Source of the DNA: Leisingera sp. S132
Lineage (GTDB): Bacteria > Pseudomonadota > Alphaproteobacteria > Rhodobacterales > Rhodobacteraceae
Direction of reading: 5' to 3'
Assembly (NCBI RefSeq): GCF_025144465.1
Contig: NZ_CP083553.1
Span: 3,341,001 to 3,405,000 of the forward strand
Length of the DNA: 64,000 nt
Of this stretch, positions 8,015 to 15,682 are shown piece after piece. Numbering within the stretch: the stretch's first letter is position 1; each line of letters begins with the position of its first letter. A model generated the notes under the pieces. The model saw only the letters and a list, made by a program, of their open reading frames with translations. It did no database searches and was not told the origin of the DNA. A program made the translations under genes and the position numbers.

Positions 8015-8757
8015 ATCAGCGCCTCCGCCTTGGCGCCGCCCAGCGGATCGCGCCGCAAGCCTTGCAGCTCTTCCGGCGTCACCGGGGTAAATTGCACCTC
8101 GTCGCCAGGGCGCAGCCGGAACGGCTCCTCCGCATCCGGGCGGAACAGCCGCACCGCGGTCTGGCCCGCATGCATCCAGCCGGTGGGCGCGGCAACCGAG
8201 AACAGCACCAGCTGCCGGATCGCCACCGCCAGCGCGCCTTCGGGAATGCGGGTGGTCAGCTGGGTCTGGCGCGGAATGTCCCAGGCCTCCGGCAGCTCGC
8301 CCAGATAGGGCTGGCCGGGGGCAAAACCGATGGTCTGCACCCGCACCCGCGCCGCCGACAAGGAGGCCACCGCCTCCGCCTCGCTCATGCCCGCAGCCGC
8401 TGCCGCCTGCGGCAACTGCGGCGCCAGCTCGGTGCCGAACACCGCCGGAATGCGCCACAGGCGGCGCTGGCCGGGCAGCGCGGCGGCATACCAGTCGCGT
8501 TGCGCCAGCAGCCCCTCCAGCCGCGCCCGCAGCGCCGCATGGTCCAGATGCCGCAAATCAAACCGCACATAAGCCGACACCAGCGAGGTTGAGACCTCCT
8601 CCACCCCGTCCCAGCTTTCCCGCGCCAGGGCGGCGCGGAACGCCAGGGCAGCGCGGTTGGCCGGCTCGCTCAGGCGGCTGCCAAAGCTTATCAGCATACC
8701 GTCCACCCCAACCGTGCGGATCTCAGGGACGGGCGGTGCTGCGCTCACCTCAGCCAT
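8011..8757 (-). CDS. pxpB: 5-oxoprolinase subunit PxpB (KipI family)
   Basis: A 248-residue KipI-family protein. The conserved block TIGFAPGQPYLGELPE lies about two thirds along, and PTGWMHAGQT precedes the C-terminal part. The chosen start, ATG at 8757, shares a base with the stop codon of dctM (TGATG), so the transporter and the hydrolase are translationally coupled. Upstream in-frame codons encode no family-like sequence. In Bacillus, KipI also inhibits kinase KinA, but the clustering with pxpA and pxpC points to oxoprolinase. Confidence 0.93.
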   Translation of the reverse strand: MAEVSAAPPVPEIRTVGVDGMLISFGSRLSEPANRAALAFRAALARESWDGVEEVSTSLVSAYVRFDLRHLDHAALRARLEGLLAQRDWYAAALPGQRRLWRIPAVFGTELAPQLPQAAAAAGMSEAEAVASLSAARVRVQTIGFAPGQPYLGELPEAWDIPRQTQLTTRIPEGALAVAIRQLVLFSVAAPTGWMHAGQTAVRLFRPDAEEPFRLRPGDEVQFTPVTPEELQGLRRDPLGGAKAEALI

Positions 8758-10052
8758 CACATCTGCTCCGGCAGGTAGGTCACGATGGACGGGAACAGCA
8801 CGATCAGCACCAGCGCCACGATCATCAGGAAGAAGAACGGAAGCGCCGCCTTGGCCACGGTCAGTATGTCCCGCCCGGTCAGCGACTGCAGAACAAACAG
8901 GTTGAAGCCAACCGGCGGGGTGATCTGCGACATCTCCACCACGATCACCAGGAAGATGCCGAACCACAGCGGATCAATGCCCGCCTCCAGCACCATCGGC
9001 ATGATCACCGACGCGGTCAGAACCACCACCGAAATCCCGTCGAGGAAGCAGCCCATGATCACAAAGAAGATGGTCAGCGCCGCCAGCAGCGTGAAGGTGG
9101 ACAGGTTCAGCGAACCGATCCACTCCGCCAGGATGCGCGGAATGCCGGTGAAGCCCATCGCCACCGTCAGGAACGACGCCCCCGCCAGGATAAAGGCGAT
9201 CATGCAGGAGGTGATGGTCGCCCCCATCAGCCCTTCGGTAAAGCTCTGCCGCGTCAGCGAGCCGGACTGCCACGACAACAGCAGCGCCAGCACCACCCCC
9301 ACGGCCGCTGCATCGGTGGGCGAAGCGATGCCCGTATAGATCGAGCCGATCACCCCGCCGATCAGCAGCACCACCGGCACCAGCCTGCGGGCGCGCTTCA
9401 GCTTTTCGCGGAAGGTGGCGGCAATGTCCTCGGCCGGCAGCTGGCTGCGGTTCAGCAGCGCCCAGACCACCACATAACCCACGAACAGCCCGACCAGCAG
9501 CACGCCCGGCAGCACCCCCGCGACAAACAGCCGGGCGATGGATTGCTCGGTCGCCACGCCATAGACGATCAGGATGATCGACGGCGGGATCAGCAGCCCC
9601 AGCGTGGCAGAGCCCGCCAGCGTGCCGATCACCAGCTTTTCAGGATAGCCGCGGCGCGACAGTTCGGGGATCGACAGCTTGCCGATGGTGGCCGCCGTGG
9701 CGGCAGACGACCCTGACACCGCAGCAAAGATCCCGCAGGCAAAGACGTTCACATGCAACAGCTGCCCCGGCAGCCGGTTCATCCAGGGCGACAGCCCGGT
9801 GAACATGTCCTCCGACAGGCGCGAGCGGAACAGGATCTCGCCCATCCAGATGAACAGCGGCAGCGCCGCCAAGGCCCAGGAGTTGCTGTGGCCCCACATG
9901 GTGGTGGCCATCACCAGCCCCAGCGGCGCCTCGGTGAACAGCGCCATCGCGGCGATGCCCACGCCCAGCAGGGCAAAGGCCACCCACAGGCCAGCGCCCA
10001 GGAACAGAAACAGAAGGACCAGAAGAATGATGGAAAGCGCGGCAACCGACAT
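8757..10052 (-). CDS. dctM: TRAP transporter large permease subunit (DctM family)
   Basis: A 431-residue, very hydrophobic protein with about 12 predicted membrane helices. It has DctM landmarks such as SGSSAATAATIGKLSIPELSRRGY split around helix 3-4 and GLLIPPSIILIVYG. It should form the ion-driven channel of a tripartite transporter with the small subunit and the periplasmic binding protein encoded just upstream. The stop overlaps the pxpB start by one base, tying import to 5-oxoproline hydrolysis. Confidence 0.95.
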   Translation of the reverse strand: MSVAALSIILLVLLFLFLGAGLWVAFALLGVGIAAMALFTEAPLGLVMATTMWGHSNSWALAALPLFIWMGEILFRSRLSEDMFTGLSPWMNRLPGQLLHVNVFACGIFAAVSGSSAATAATIGKLSIPELSRRGYPEKLVIGTLAGSATLGLLIPPSIILIVYGVATEQSIARLFVAGVLPGVLLVGLFVGYVVVWALLNRSQLPAEDIAATFREKLKRARRLVPVVLLIGGVIGSIYTGIASPTDAAAVGVVLALLLSWQSGSLTRQSFTEGLMGATITSCMIAFILAGASFLTVAMGFTGIPRILAEWIGSLNLSTFTLLAALTIFFVIMGCFLDGISVVVLTASVIMPMVLEAGIDPLWFGIFLVIVVEMSQITPPVGFNLFVLQSLTGRDILTVAKAALPFFFLMIVALVLIVLFPSIVTYLPEQM

Positions 10053-10061
10053 GGTGATCCC

Positions 10062-10610
10062 CTATTCGCTCAGAAGATTTTCGCACTTGCCCTCCCAGGA
10101 GGGCAGCGCGCCGCGCAGCACGGAGATCAGCTCGTCCGCCAGCGCCAGGGTGAGGATCGCAAGGCCAAGCGCCACCGGCGCCTGCGGCAGCCACAGTGGC
10201 ACCGACACCATGCCCGCGCTGCGGTCGCCGAACTCCAGCGATTCCAGCAGCAGCAGCCCCATGTACCAGGTGGCAAAGCCGCTCATCGCCAGCGCCAGCA
10301 GGATCACCCCCAGCTCCGCCGCGCGGTGGGCGGCGGGGGGCAAGCGGTTGGTCACCAGCGTCACCCGGATATGGCCGCCTGCGCGCAGCGCATAGGCCAG
10401 CGCCAGAAAGGTCGAGGCGGCCAGGAAAAAGCCGGTGAAATCCGCATAAGACGGGATCGTCAGGCCCACCCCGGTTCCGGTCAGCGCCACCGCGATCTTG
10501 TCGGCGAGGTTCAGGCACACCTGCGCAAAAACCAGCGCCACGATGGCCACGATAAACAGTGCTGCCAGGCCCCCGGCCGCACGGTAGATGAAATCAAGCA
10601 CAGGCCGCAT
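10062..10610 (-). CDS. dctQ: TRAP transporter small permease subunit (DctQ family)
   Basis: The 182-residue protein has four predicted membrane helices (around residues 8-35, 48-75, 92-112 and 133-155), the DctQ architecture. ATG 10610 is chosen because a GGAGG motif lies upstream at a workable distance. A further in-frame codon at 10661 would add residues with no family similarity. It is followed by dctM after 9 bp. Confidence 0.9.
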   Translation of the reverse strand: MRPVLDFIYRAAGGLAALFIVAIVALVFAQVCLNLADKIAVALTGTGVGLTIPSYADFTGFFLAASTFLALAYALRAGGHIRVTLVTNRLPPAAHRAAELGVILLALAMSGFATWYMGLLLLESLEFGDRSAGMVSVPLWLPQAPVALGLAILTLALADELISVLRGALPSWEGKCENLLSE

Positions 10611-10668
10611 GGCTGCCCCTCCTCCCCAGGAGACCGGACGCCGCCCCAGGCGTCCGGTCATGTTGCAG

Positions 10669-11640
10669 TTACTGCTGGTAGGCGTTCAGCAGGGTGGCAC
10701 CGGCCTCCCCGGCCTCGCCCTTCCAATTCTCCAGCATCTCGGCGCCAATCGCGCGCAGGCCTTCCATCAGCTGCTCCGACGGCTCAACAACGGTGATGCC
10801 GTTTTCCTTCAGCACCTCGATCTGGCTGCTGGTCTCGGCCCGGCTCATCTCCCAGCCGCGCGCCTCTGCCTCTGCCGCGGCTTGCAGGATCGCGGTCTGG
10901 GTCGCCTCGTCCAGACGGCGGAACGCCCGCTTGTTCACCACCACGATGTTCTTCGGGATCCAGGCCTGGATATCGGTGTAATGGGTCAGGAAGTCCCAGG
11001 CCTTGGAATTCACGCCGGTAGAGGGCGAGGTGATCATCGCCTCGACCCGGCTGGTGCTGAAGGCCTGCGGAATGTCCGGAACCTCAACTTGGGTCGGCGC
11101 GGCACCCGCCAGGTTGGCGAACTGCTCCAGCGTCGCGTTATAGGTGCGGAACTTCAGCCCCGCCAGATCCTCGACACTGTTGATTTCCTTGGTGGTGTAC
11201 AGCCCCTGCGGCGGCCACGGCACAGCATAGAGCGCCATCAGCCCCTGTTCGTCCAGCAGCCCGTCGATCACATCCTTCTGCGCCGCCCATAGCCGTTCGG
11301 CCTCGGCGTAGCTGGTCGCCAGAAACGGCTGCGAGTCGGCGCCAAACGCCGGGTTGTCATTGGCCAAGAGCGACAGGAAGAACTCGCCCGCAGGCACCTG
11401 GCCGCTGCGCACCGCTTTGCTGATTTCCGGGTGCTTGAACAGGGAGCCGGCCGAATGGACCTTGATTTCCAGCCCGCCACCGGTGGCCTCGGCCACGTCG
11501 CTGGCAAATTCAGCGATGTTCTTGGTGTGGAACGTGGCGTCCGGATAAGGCGTCGGCATGTCCCAGGTCGCTGCCTGGACTGAAACCGACAGCCCGGCAA
11601 CAAGAACGGCGGCGCTGCCCAGAATACGTGTGATCTGCAT
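10669..11640 (-). CDS. dctP: TRAP transporter periplasmic substrate-binding protein (DctP family)
   Basis: A 323-residue protein with a Sec signal peptide (about 23 residues, cleavage near VQA-ATW). It belongs to the DctP/TAXI-like binding-protein fold, with family blocks GLKFRTYNATLEQF and the Arg expected for carboxylate binding. A GGAGG ribosome site precedes the ATG. As the first gene of a six-gene operon with pxpB, pxpC and pxpA, it probably binds 5-oxoproline or a cyclic amide that the oxoprolinase can open. That substrate is inferred from context only. Its promoter overlaps a 29-bp palindrome. Confidence 0.93.
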   Translation of the reverse strand: MQITRILGSAAVLVAGLSVSVQAATWDMPTPYPDATFHTKNIAEFASDVAEATGGGLEIKVHSAGSLFKHPEISKAVRSGQVPAGEFFLSLLANDNPAFGADSQPFLATSYAEAERLWAAQKDVIDGLLDEQGLMALYAVPWPPQGLYTTKEINSVEDLAGLKFRTYNATLEQFANLAGAAPTQVEVPDIPQAFSTSRVEAMITSPSTGVNSKAWDFLTHYTDIQAWIPKNIVVVNKRAFRRLDEATQTAILQAAAEAEARGWEMSRAETSSQIEVLKENGITVVEPSEQLMEGLRAIGAEMLENWKGEAGEAGATLLNAYQQ

Positions 11641-11669
11641 TTTTTCCTCCCAATGCGGTTTGTTGTCTA

Positions 11670-11699
11670 TTTATACTCATAACGCTGACAATTTGTCAA
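11670..11699 (-). promoter_or_regulatory. Sigma-70-type promoter of the dctP-pxpA operon
   Basis: On the minus strand TTGACA (11694-11699) and TATAAA (11670-11675) are separated by 18 bp, about 30 bp upstream of the dctP ATG. This is the best consensus promoter in the window. Confidence 0.7.
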
Positions 11700-11706
11700 C
11701 GTTATG
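11678..11706. promoter_or_regulatory. 29-bp palindromic operator over the dctP promoter
   Basis: The arms CATAACG...CGTTATG enclose TGACAA...TTGTCA around a central T. Only the pair at positions 8 and 22 does not match. It covers the -35 box and most of the spacer of the dctP promoter and lies about 105 bp upstream of the facing MarR-like gene. A repressor or autoregulator bound here would block transcription of the operon. Confidence 0.75.
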
Positions 11707-11808
11707 CCAAAGTGGGTTCCTGCTCGCTTGATCTTGCTGATACTTTGCATTTTTATAGCTTCAAGCAGGTAAAACACCGGGGTTTTATCAATAATGAAGG
11801 AGCTAAAG

Positions 11809-12330
11809 ATGGCTGAGAACCAACCGGACGGCCGCCGAATCGTCTCCTCCCGCCATCTGGCAGAGGGCGACGGATGGGAACTGTCGGAACTGGAATACGG
11901 GCTGATCGTCGCCTTCAATGCATTTTCGCGCTGGACCGCCCGCTGCATGTCCGCGGCCGGCCAGCCCGACCTCAGCCCGCTGGAAATCCTGATCCTGCAC
12001 AACGTCAATCACCGCAGCAAGGACAAGCGCTTGTCCGACATCTGCTTCCTTTTGAACATCGAGGACAGCCACACGGTGAACTACGGGCTGCGCAAACTGC
12101 TGAAGGCCGGGCTGCTGGACTCAGAGAAACGCGGCAAGGAGGTTTTCTATCGCACCTCGGCAGTGGGCGCGGACCTCTGCGCCGCCTACCGCGACATCCG
12201 CCGCCATTGCCTGCTGGATGGATTGGACGCAGGCGAATTGCCAGGACAGGACCTGCGCGAGCTGGCCCGCAGCCTGCGTGCACTGTCCGGGCATTATGAT
12301 CAGGCCAGCCGCGCGGCGGCGTCACTTTAG
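11809..12330 (+). CDS. MarR-like winged-helix regulator, likely controlling the dctPQM-pxpBCA operon
   Basis: A 173-residue predicted transcription factor of the MarR-like group. It has a helix-turn-helix with a wing around residues 55-115, where LSDICFLLNIEDSHTVNYGLRKLLKAGL is split by the recognition helix. The start at 11809 is preferred to 11794 because AAGGAG lies seven bases before it. It is divergent from dctP, and the 29-bp palindrome between them is the natural target. The ligand may be the transported compound. A post-coding hairpin is at 12383-12419. Confidence 0.82.
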   Translation: MAENQPDGRRIVSSRHLAEGDGWELSELEYGLIVAFNAFSRWTARCMSAAGQPDLSPLEILILHNVNHRSKDKRLSDICFLLNIEDSHTVNYGLRKLLKAGLLDSEKRGKEVFYRTSAVGADLCAAYRDIRRHCLLDGLDAGELPGQDLRELARSLRALSGHYDQASRAAASL

Positions 12331-12382
12331 GTCCGGCCCCATTGATTTCAGGTGTTCGGCATTGTTCACCGGCAAAAGACGA

Positions 12383-12419
12383 GCGGTGACGGACACAATC
12401 ATTTTTGTGCTGTCACCGC
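12383..12419 (+). terminator. Long hairpin downstream of the MarR-like gene
   Basis: GCGGTGAC pairs with GTCACCGC, with additional CACA/TGTG pairing inside, 53 bp after the stop codon. No T-run follows, so it is either a factor-dependent terminator aid or an RNA-stabilising structure. Confidence 0.4.
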
Positions 12420-12505
12420 ACGATGCTGCCATGGCTTTCCAATTGGCAAGACACAAGCCAACGGCAACGTTTTTCAGATCCGGAAGTGGTTACTGCAACG
12501 CTAGG

Positions 12506-12604
12506 TCATGTTGACAAATGTCTGAGCCAGAGCCGGATGGATGTAATGTCGATGAAGCCCAGGAAGCTTTCCCTGGTTTTGTCGTAGCGAGTTGCCACGC
12601 GGCG
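12506..12604 (-). mobile_element. C-terminal remnant of an IS5-like transposase
   Basis: On the minus strand the frame ends RRVATRYDKTRESFLGF...LRHLST-stop. The RVATRYDK block followed by an aromatic-rich tail is the usual C-terminus of IS5-group (DDE) transposases. Only about 33 codons remain. The stop codon lies inside GGTCATGTTGACAAATG, which looks like an IS terminal repeat. The upstream transposase sequence is missing because it joins a uvrB fragment, so the element is dead. Confidence 0.7.
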
Positions 12605-12814
12605 GAGAACCTGGAGTTCGAAGAAACCGCCCGCCTGCGCGACGAGATCAAACGGCTGGAGGCGGTCGACCTCGCCATCTCCGACGACCCGCTGGCCCGG
12701 CAATCGGCGGTGGAGGCGGCGTCCGAGGCGGCCGTCAAATCGCGGGGGCGGTCAACGGCTGGGAAGGCCGGGACAAGGGCGTGCCGGGGCAAGTCGCAGA
12801 AGAAGTATTCGTAG
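12599..12814 (+). pseudogene. uvrB: 3' fragment of uvrB (UVR domain) next to an IS end
   Basis: An open frame from 12518 reads nonsense until about 12599 and then matches the UvrB C-terminus. AAENLEFEETARLRDEIKR is the UVR motif that contacts UvrC, followed by AVDLAISDDPLARQSAVEAA. The helicase body is absent, so this cannot act in excision repair. The whole 12518-12814 frame is a chance fusion of antisense transposase DNA and uvrB. A complete uvrB presumably exists elsewhere. Confidence 0.8.
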
Positions 12815-12873
12815 GGTGGTCACCACGGAATTCGATAGCTTTGAGCCAATGCACTTACAACACAAACGCAGGA

Positions 12874-13524
12874 TTATTTGCCGTCGTCGTTAGGCCCATC
12901 TTCCGTAGCTTCATCGCTACTGTTCGCAGACGCGAGTTGTTGTTCAAGCAAACGCGCGAGGAAATCATGTAGAGCCCCTAAGTCAAGTGCACCTTTTTCC
13001 GCACTGGCATCTACGGCTTTCATGATCTCCACGTACTCACCTCTATTCTGCCGAATTAACTCAGGCAAGATCGGTGTTCCTGGCAACCATCCTCCGAGTT
13101 TCACGCAAAGCACAAAAAGGCAAGCAGCCCTGGCAGTTCGACCGTTGCCGTTAATGAACGGATGGATGTAGTTCAATCGCCATAAAACGAAGGCTGCTAA
13201 TACTAGCGCATCTTGTTCCACCCAATGCCGATTTACTTGATTGACAAAATCGTCCATCAAACCAGGCACTTGAAACTCAGCCGGTGGATGGTATTCACCA
13301 ACTGTCACGGGGCAAGGGCGGAATTCGCCAGCTGATGTGTGCAAGCACGCAATCGCGTGAAAATTCAACGCCTTTAAAACAGTTTGGGACAAAAAAGGTC
13401 GATTTACGGCTAAGGCACCTTCGACTGCCGACCTAAGAAAATCGTACTGCCTCGAACCATTTTCAATCGCAAATTTCTGGTAGGCGGGGTGATTTTCCCC
13501 GCCTGTCAAATCTATCAGGATCAA
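12874..13524 (-). CDS. Fic-domain protein, probable AMP-transferase toxin
   Basis: A 216-residue protein dominated by a Fic domain. The active-site loop is HPFINGNGRTAR, with catalytic His and the GNGR anion hole. The residue normally acidic (D/E, metal binding) is Asn, a variant seen in some Fic proteins. Fic enzymes usually transfer AMP to target hydroxyls. The start is TTG at 13524, overlapping the antitoxin stop (TTGA), so the two are translationally coupled. Base composition is clearly lower in GC than the flanks, which together with the neighbouring IS remnant suggests acquisition. Confidence 0.88.
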   Translation of the reverse strand: MILIDLTGGENHPAYQKFAIENGSRQYDFLRSAVEGALAVNRPFLSQTVLKALNFHAIACLHTSAGEFRPCPVTVGEYHPPAEFQVPGLMDDFVNQVNRHWVEQDALVLAAFVLWRLNYIHPFINGNGRTARAACLFVLCVKLGGWLPGTPILPELIRQNRGEYVEIMKAVDASAEKGALDLGALHDFLARLLEQQLASANSSDEATEDGPNDDGK

Positions 13525-13712
13525 TTAACAGACAACCCTTCCAGTTTTTTGACGACTTTTTCGATTTGGTCTCGTGTAATCGTGCTGTCTTCGTCCACTC
13601 CACTCATTATGAACGAGATTCTCTGCGCTCGCACTTCTTCTTCCGAGAGACCCCGCTTAGCTGCGGCTGCGAGCTTCTCAAGCAGCCGCGGAGATGTAGA
13701 CAAGTTTGTCAT
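13521..13712 (-). CDS. Putative VbhA-like antitoxin of the Fic toxin
   Basis: A 63-residue protein whose ATG at 13712 follows GGAGG at good spacing. It immediately precedes and overlaps the Fic gene, as class I Fic antitoxins (VbhA) do. The aligned core EEEVRAQRISFIMSGVDED resembles VbhA around its inhibitory helix. The inhibitory motif S-x-x-x-E-G appears as SFIMSG, so the key glutamate is replaced by serine. Either inhibition is altered or the alignment is imperfect. No DNA-binding motif is evident. Confidence 0.65.
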   Translation of the reverse strand: MTNLSTSPRLLEKLAAAAKRGLSEEEVRAQRISFIMSGVDEDSTITRDQIEKVVKKLEGLSVN

Positions 13713-14070
13713 ATGCCCTCCTAAGCGTCTTACCATTCAACAGAAGACGCATTGAGTATTGTAACCATGTACATTGGGTGTGTCACACATTTCCTAGAGT
13801 CACACCAAATCACGGCAGGATTGTGACCAGTATAACACCTGCGACTTTCTTTACGGTTAACCTGCGATGAATGGCAAGATACACAGCACACTTTACCCCG
13901 TACTGCAAACATTCAGTTTAACACGAACCAGCTCCCTAACTCGCACGACGCCACCTAAAAAACAGCTCCGCAAAAGGTTAATCACTTATAAATAAACAAG
14001 GTTTCGCAGCGAAACCCCCTTTCATTTACACCCCTCACCCAGCCACCGCTCCCCCGCCCCAAGCCACAAA
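13713..14070. other. AT-rich intergenic region, no gene
   Basis: This must hold the promoter of the antitoxin-Fic pair. It is much lower in GC than the genome average and contains a perfect 8-bp hairpin GGTTTCGC-A-GCGAAACC at 14000-14016. I see no coding potential. Confidence 0.5.
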
Positions 14071-14096
14071 AAACCCCTCCGGAAATTCCGGAGGGG
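14071..14096 (-). terminator. Rho-independent terminator of the 14123-14425 gene
   Basis: CCCCTCCGGAA and TTCCGGAGGGG form an 11-bp palindrome. On the minus strand it is followed by TTTTTT. It lies 26 bp past the stop codon at 14123. Confidence 0.88.
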
Positions 14097-14122
14097 GACC
14101 ACTCTTCACCACGTATTCCAAA

Positions 14123-14425
14123 TCAGTTGTCGGCGGCGGTCTCGGTGCCGGTATCTTCCGGCGGGGTCACTTCGATGCCGGGCACGGTGATCTCGGCGTC
14201 TTTCATCTCCACGTCGACATCCGGCACCTTCACGGTGGCGGTTTCCTCCGTCAGCTCGACCGACCCGACCTCGGCATCGAACTCGGGCAGCTGGCCGCCC
14301 TCGACGCTCACCTCCACATCCGGCAGGCGGGCCTCTTCGGTCTGGTCGACGTCGATCATGTAGAACGCGGCGGCGGCGGCAATAACGGCGGCCACTCCAA
14401 TGGCAACGGCAGATCCTGTCTTCAT
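14123..14425 (-). CDS. Small hypothetical N-terminally anchored acidic protein
   Basis: From ATG 14425, preceded by GAGAGG, the gene encodes 100 residues. A hydrophobic segment at about residues 6-23 (alanine/valine-rich) is either a signal anchor or signal peptide. The rest is strongly acidic and rich in repeated valine-x-acid patterns such as PDVEVSVEG, VPDVDVEMKD and PGIEVTPPED, suggesting an extended beta-rich periplasmic domain. No family recognised. It is a single-gene unit with its own terminator. Confidence 0.75.
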   Translation of the reverse strand: MKTGSAVAIGVAAVIAAAAAFYMIDVDQTEEARLPDVEVSVEGGQLPEFDAEVGSVELTEETATVKVPDVDVEMKDAEITVPGIEVTPPEDTGTETAADN

Positions 14426-14725
14426 GGGTTTTCCCTCTCGATTACCTGGCACCACAGCGGTGCGTCGCAGGGATAACGGCCCAGGGGCGCAATGGGTTCC
14501 CAGGATATTTCCGCGGGTTGCAGGCCCGCCGCCCCGCCCCCTTGCCCGACTCACCCCTTCGGGCGCAGACTGTCAGGCACCATAAACCTGCGCGCGCCCC
14601 GGCCTGCCGCTTGCTGCGCCCAGGGCTGATGCCGCCGCCAGATCAGTGAGCCGGAACGCTCCCGCGGCGGCCAGGACCTGCGCCACGCGCTGCCGGGGTC
14701 CCGCCCCAGACAGGAGGACCCTTCG
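14426..14725. other. Intergenic region between divergent genes
   Basis: 300 bp of GC-rich DNA between the small anchored protein and the YbaK gene. It must contain both promoters, but no clear boxes, repeats or additional genes are visible. Confidence 0.4.
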
Positions 14726-15193
14726 ATGATTGCCTCACGCCTGAAACATCATCTGGAGGCACAGGGATTGCCCTTTGCCACCGTCCGCCACCCCTATACC
14801 GCCACCGCGTCCGAATGCGCCGAAGCCGCCCATGTGCCGGGCGGCCATCTGGCCAAATCGGTCCTGATCCACATGGAGGAAGGCCCGTTTCTGGCGGTGA
14901 TCCCCTCTGACCAGAAGGTCGATCTGCACAAGCTGCAGTCGATGGTCGACCGCCGCCTTGGCCTCGCGCCGGAAATTGAACTGGATCAGGTCTTTGATGA
15001 CTGCGACCCCGGCGCGGCGCCTTGCGTCGGCGCGGCCTATATGGTGCCGACGGTGATCGACGACAGCCTCACCGGGCTCGACAAAGTCTGGTTCGAGGCC
15101 GGCGACCACAAGACGCTGGTGGAAATGAAAGGGTCCGATTTCGACACCCTGATGAAGGACGCCAAACACGGCTCCTTCTGCACCATGCACTGA
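14726..15193 (+). CDS. YbaK/EbsC-family aminoacyl-tRNA deacylase
   Basis: A 155-residue single YbaK domain. The conserved lysine (in HLAKSVLIHM, near residue 46), the GAAYMVPTVID segment with the glycine-rich loop, and the C-terminal HGSFC are in place. Members hydrolyse misacylated tRNAs (Cys-tRNA-Pro, Ala-tRNA-Pro or similar). The precise specificity cannot be read from the sequence. A GGAGG motif precedes the ATG. The gene is monocistronic as far as can be seen. Confidence 0.88.
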   Translation: MIASRLKHHLEAQGLPFATVRHPYTATASECAEAAHVPGGHLAKSVLIHMEEGPFLAVIPSDQKVDLHKLQSMVDRRLGLAPEIELDQVFDDCDPGAAPCVGAAYMVPTVIDDSLTGLDKVWFEAGDHKTLVEMKGSDFDTLMKDAKHGSFCTMH

Positions 15194-15244
15194 TACCCGC
15201 GGCCAGCCGCCCCCGTGATGCCGGGGCGGCCCGGCTGGCGGCAT

Positions 15245-15529
15245 TCAGAAGTCGAACAGATCTTCCAGGAAGTTCTTCGATTTCTTCTTGAAGGACTTCT
15301 TTTCGTACTTCTTTTCGTATTTCCGGCCATCTTCCCGGCCGTGCTCCCGGCTGCGGTCGTCATAGCGCTGCGGCTGCGGCGCGGGCTGCACCGGCTGGGC
15401 GGAACGTTCGATGATCTTGTCCAATTCGCCCCGGTCCAGCCACACGCCGCGGCAGCGCGGGCAATAGTCGATCTCGACCCCGGCGCGGTCGGACATCACA
15501 AGTTCGGTTCCGTCAATCGGGCACTGCAT
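15245..15529 (-). CDS. TFIIB-type zinc-ribbon protein
   Basis: A 94-residue protein whose N-terminal part has a CPxDG...CPRCRGVWLDRGEL zinc ribbon (zf-TFIIB family), widespread in bacteria and of unknown role. The middle is Gln/Pro-rich. The C-terminal 30 residues are very basic with repeated KKYEKKS-type motifs and end in an acidic-hydrophobic tail. The ATG at 15529 follows AAGGAG. Longer in-frame reading upstream has no support. Confidence 0.85.
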   Translation of the reverse strand: MQCPIDGTELVMSDRAGVEIDYCPRCRGVWLDRGELDKIIERSAQPVQPAPQPQRYDDRSREHGREDGRKYEKKYEKKSFKKKSKNFLEDLFDF

Positions 15530-15682
15530 GCGCGTCTCCTTCTGCAACTCCAGCCTTTCACGTGGGCACCGCTTTGGCCTCCTGCAAGGCAAAACCAGTG
15601 CAAAATCCCGCAATTTGCAGCTTTCCGCCCGTTTCCAGAAAGCTGACGCATGGTAAGCTGGGACCAAATCACGGAGGCTTAC

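Noticed and set aside
12518-12814. An apparently intact 98-codon gene
   Set aside because: It fuses antisense transposase DNA with a uvrB end. The starting residues have no coding character.
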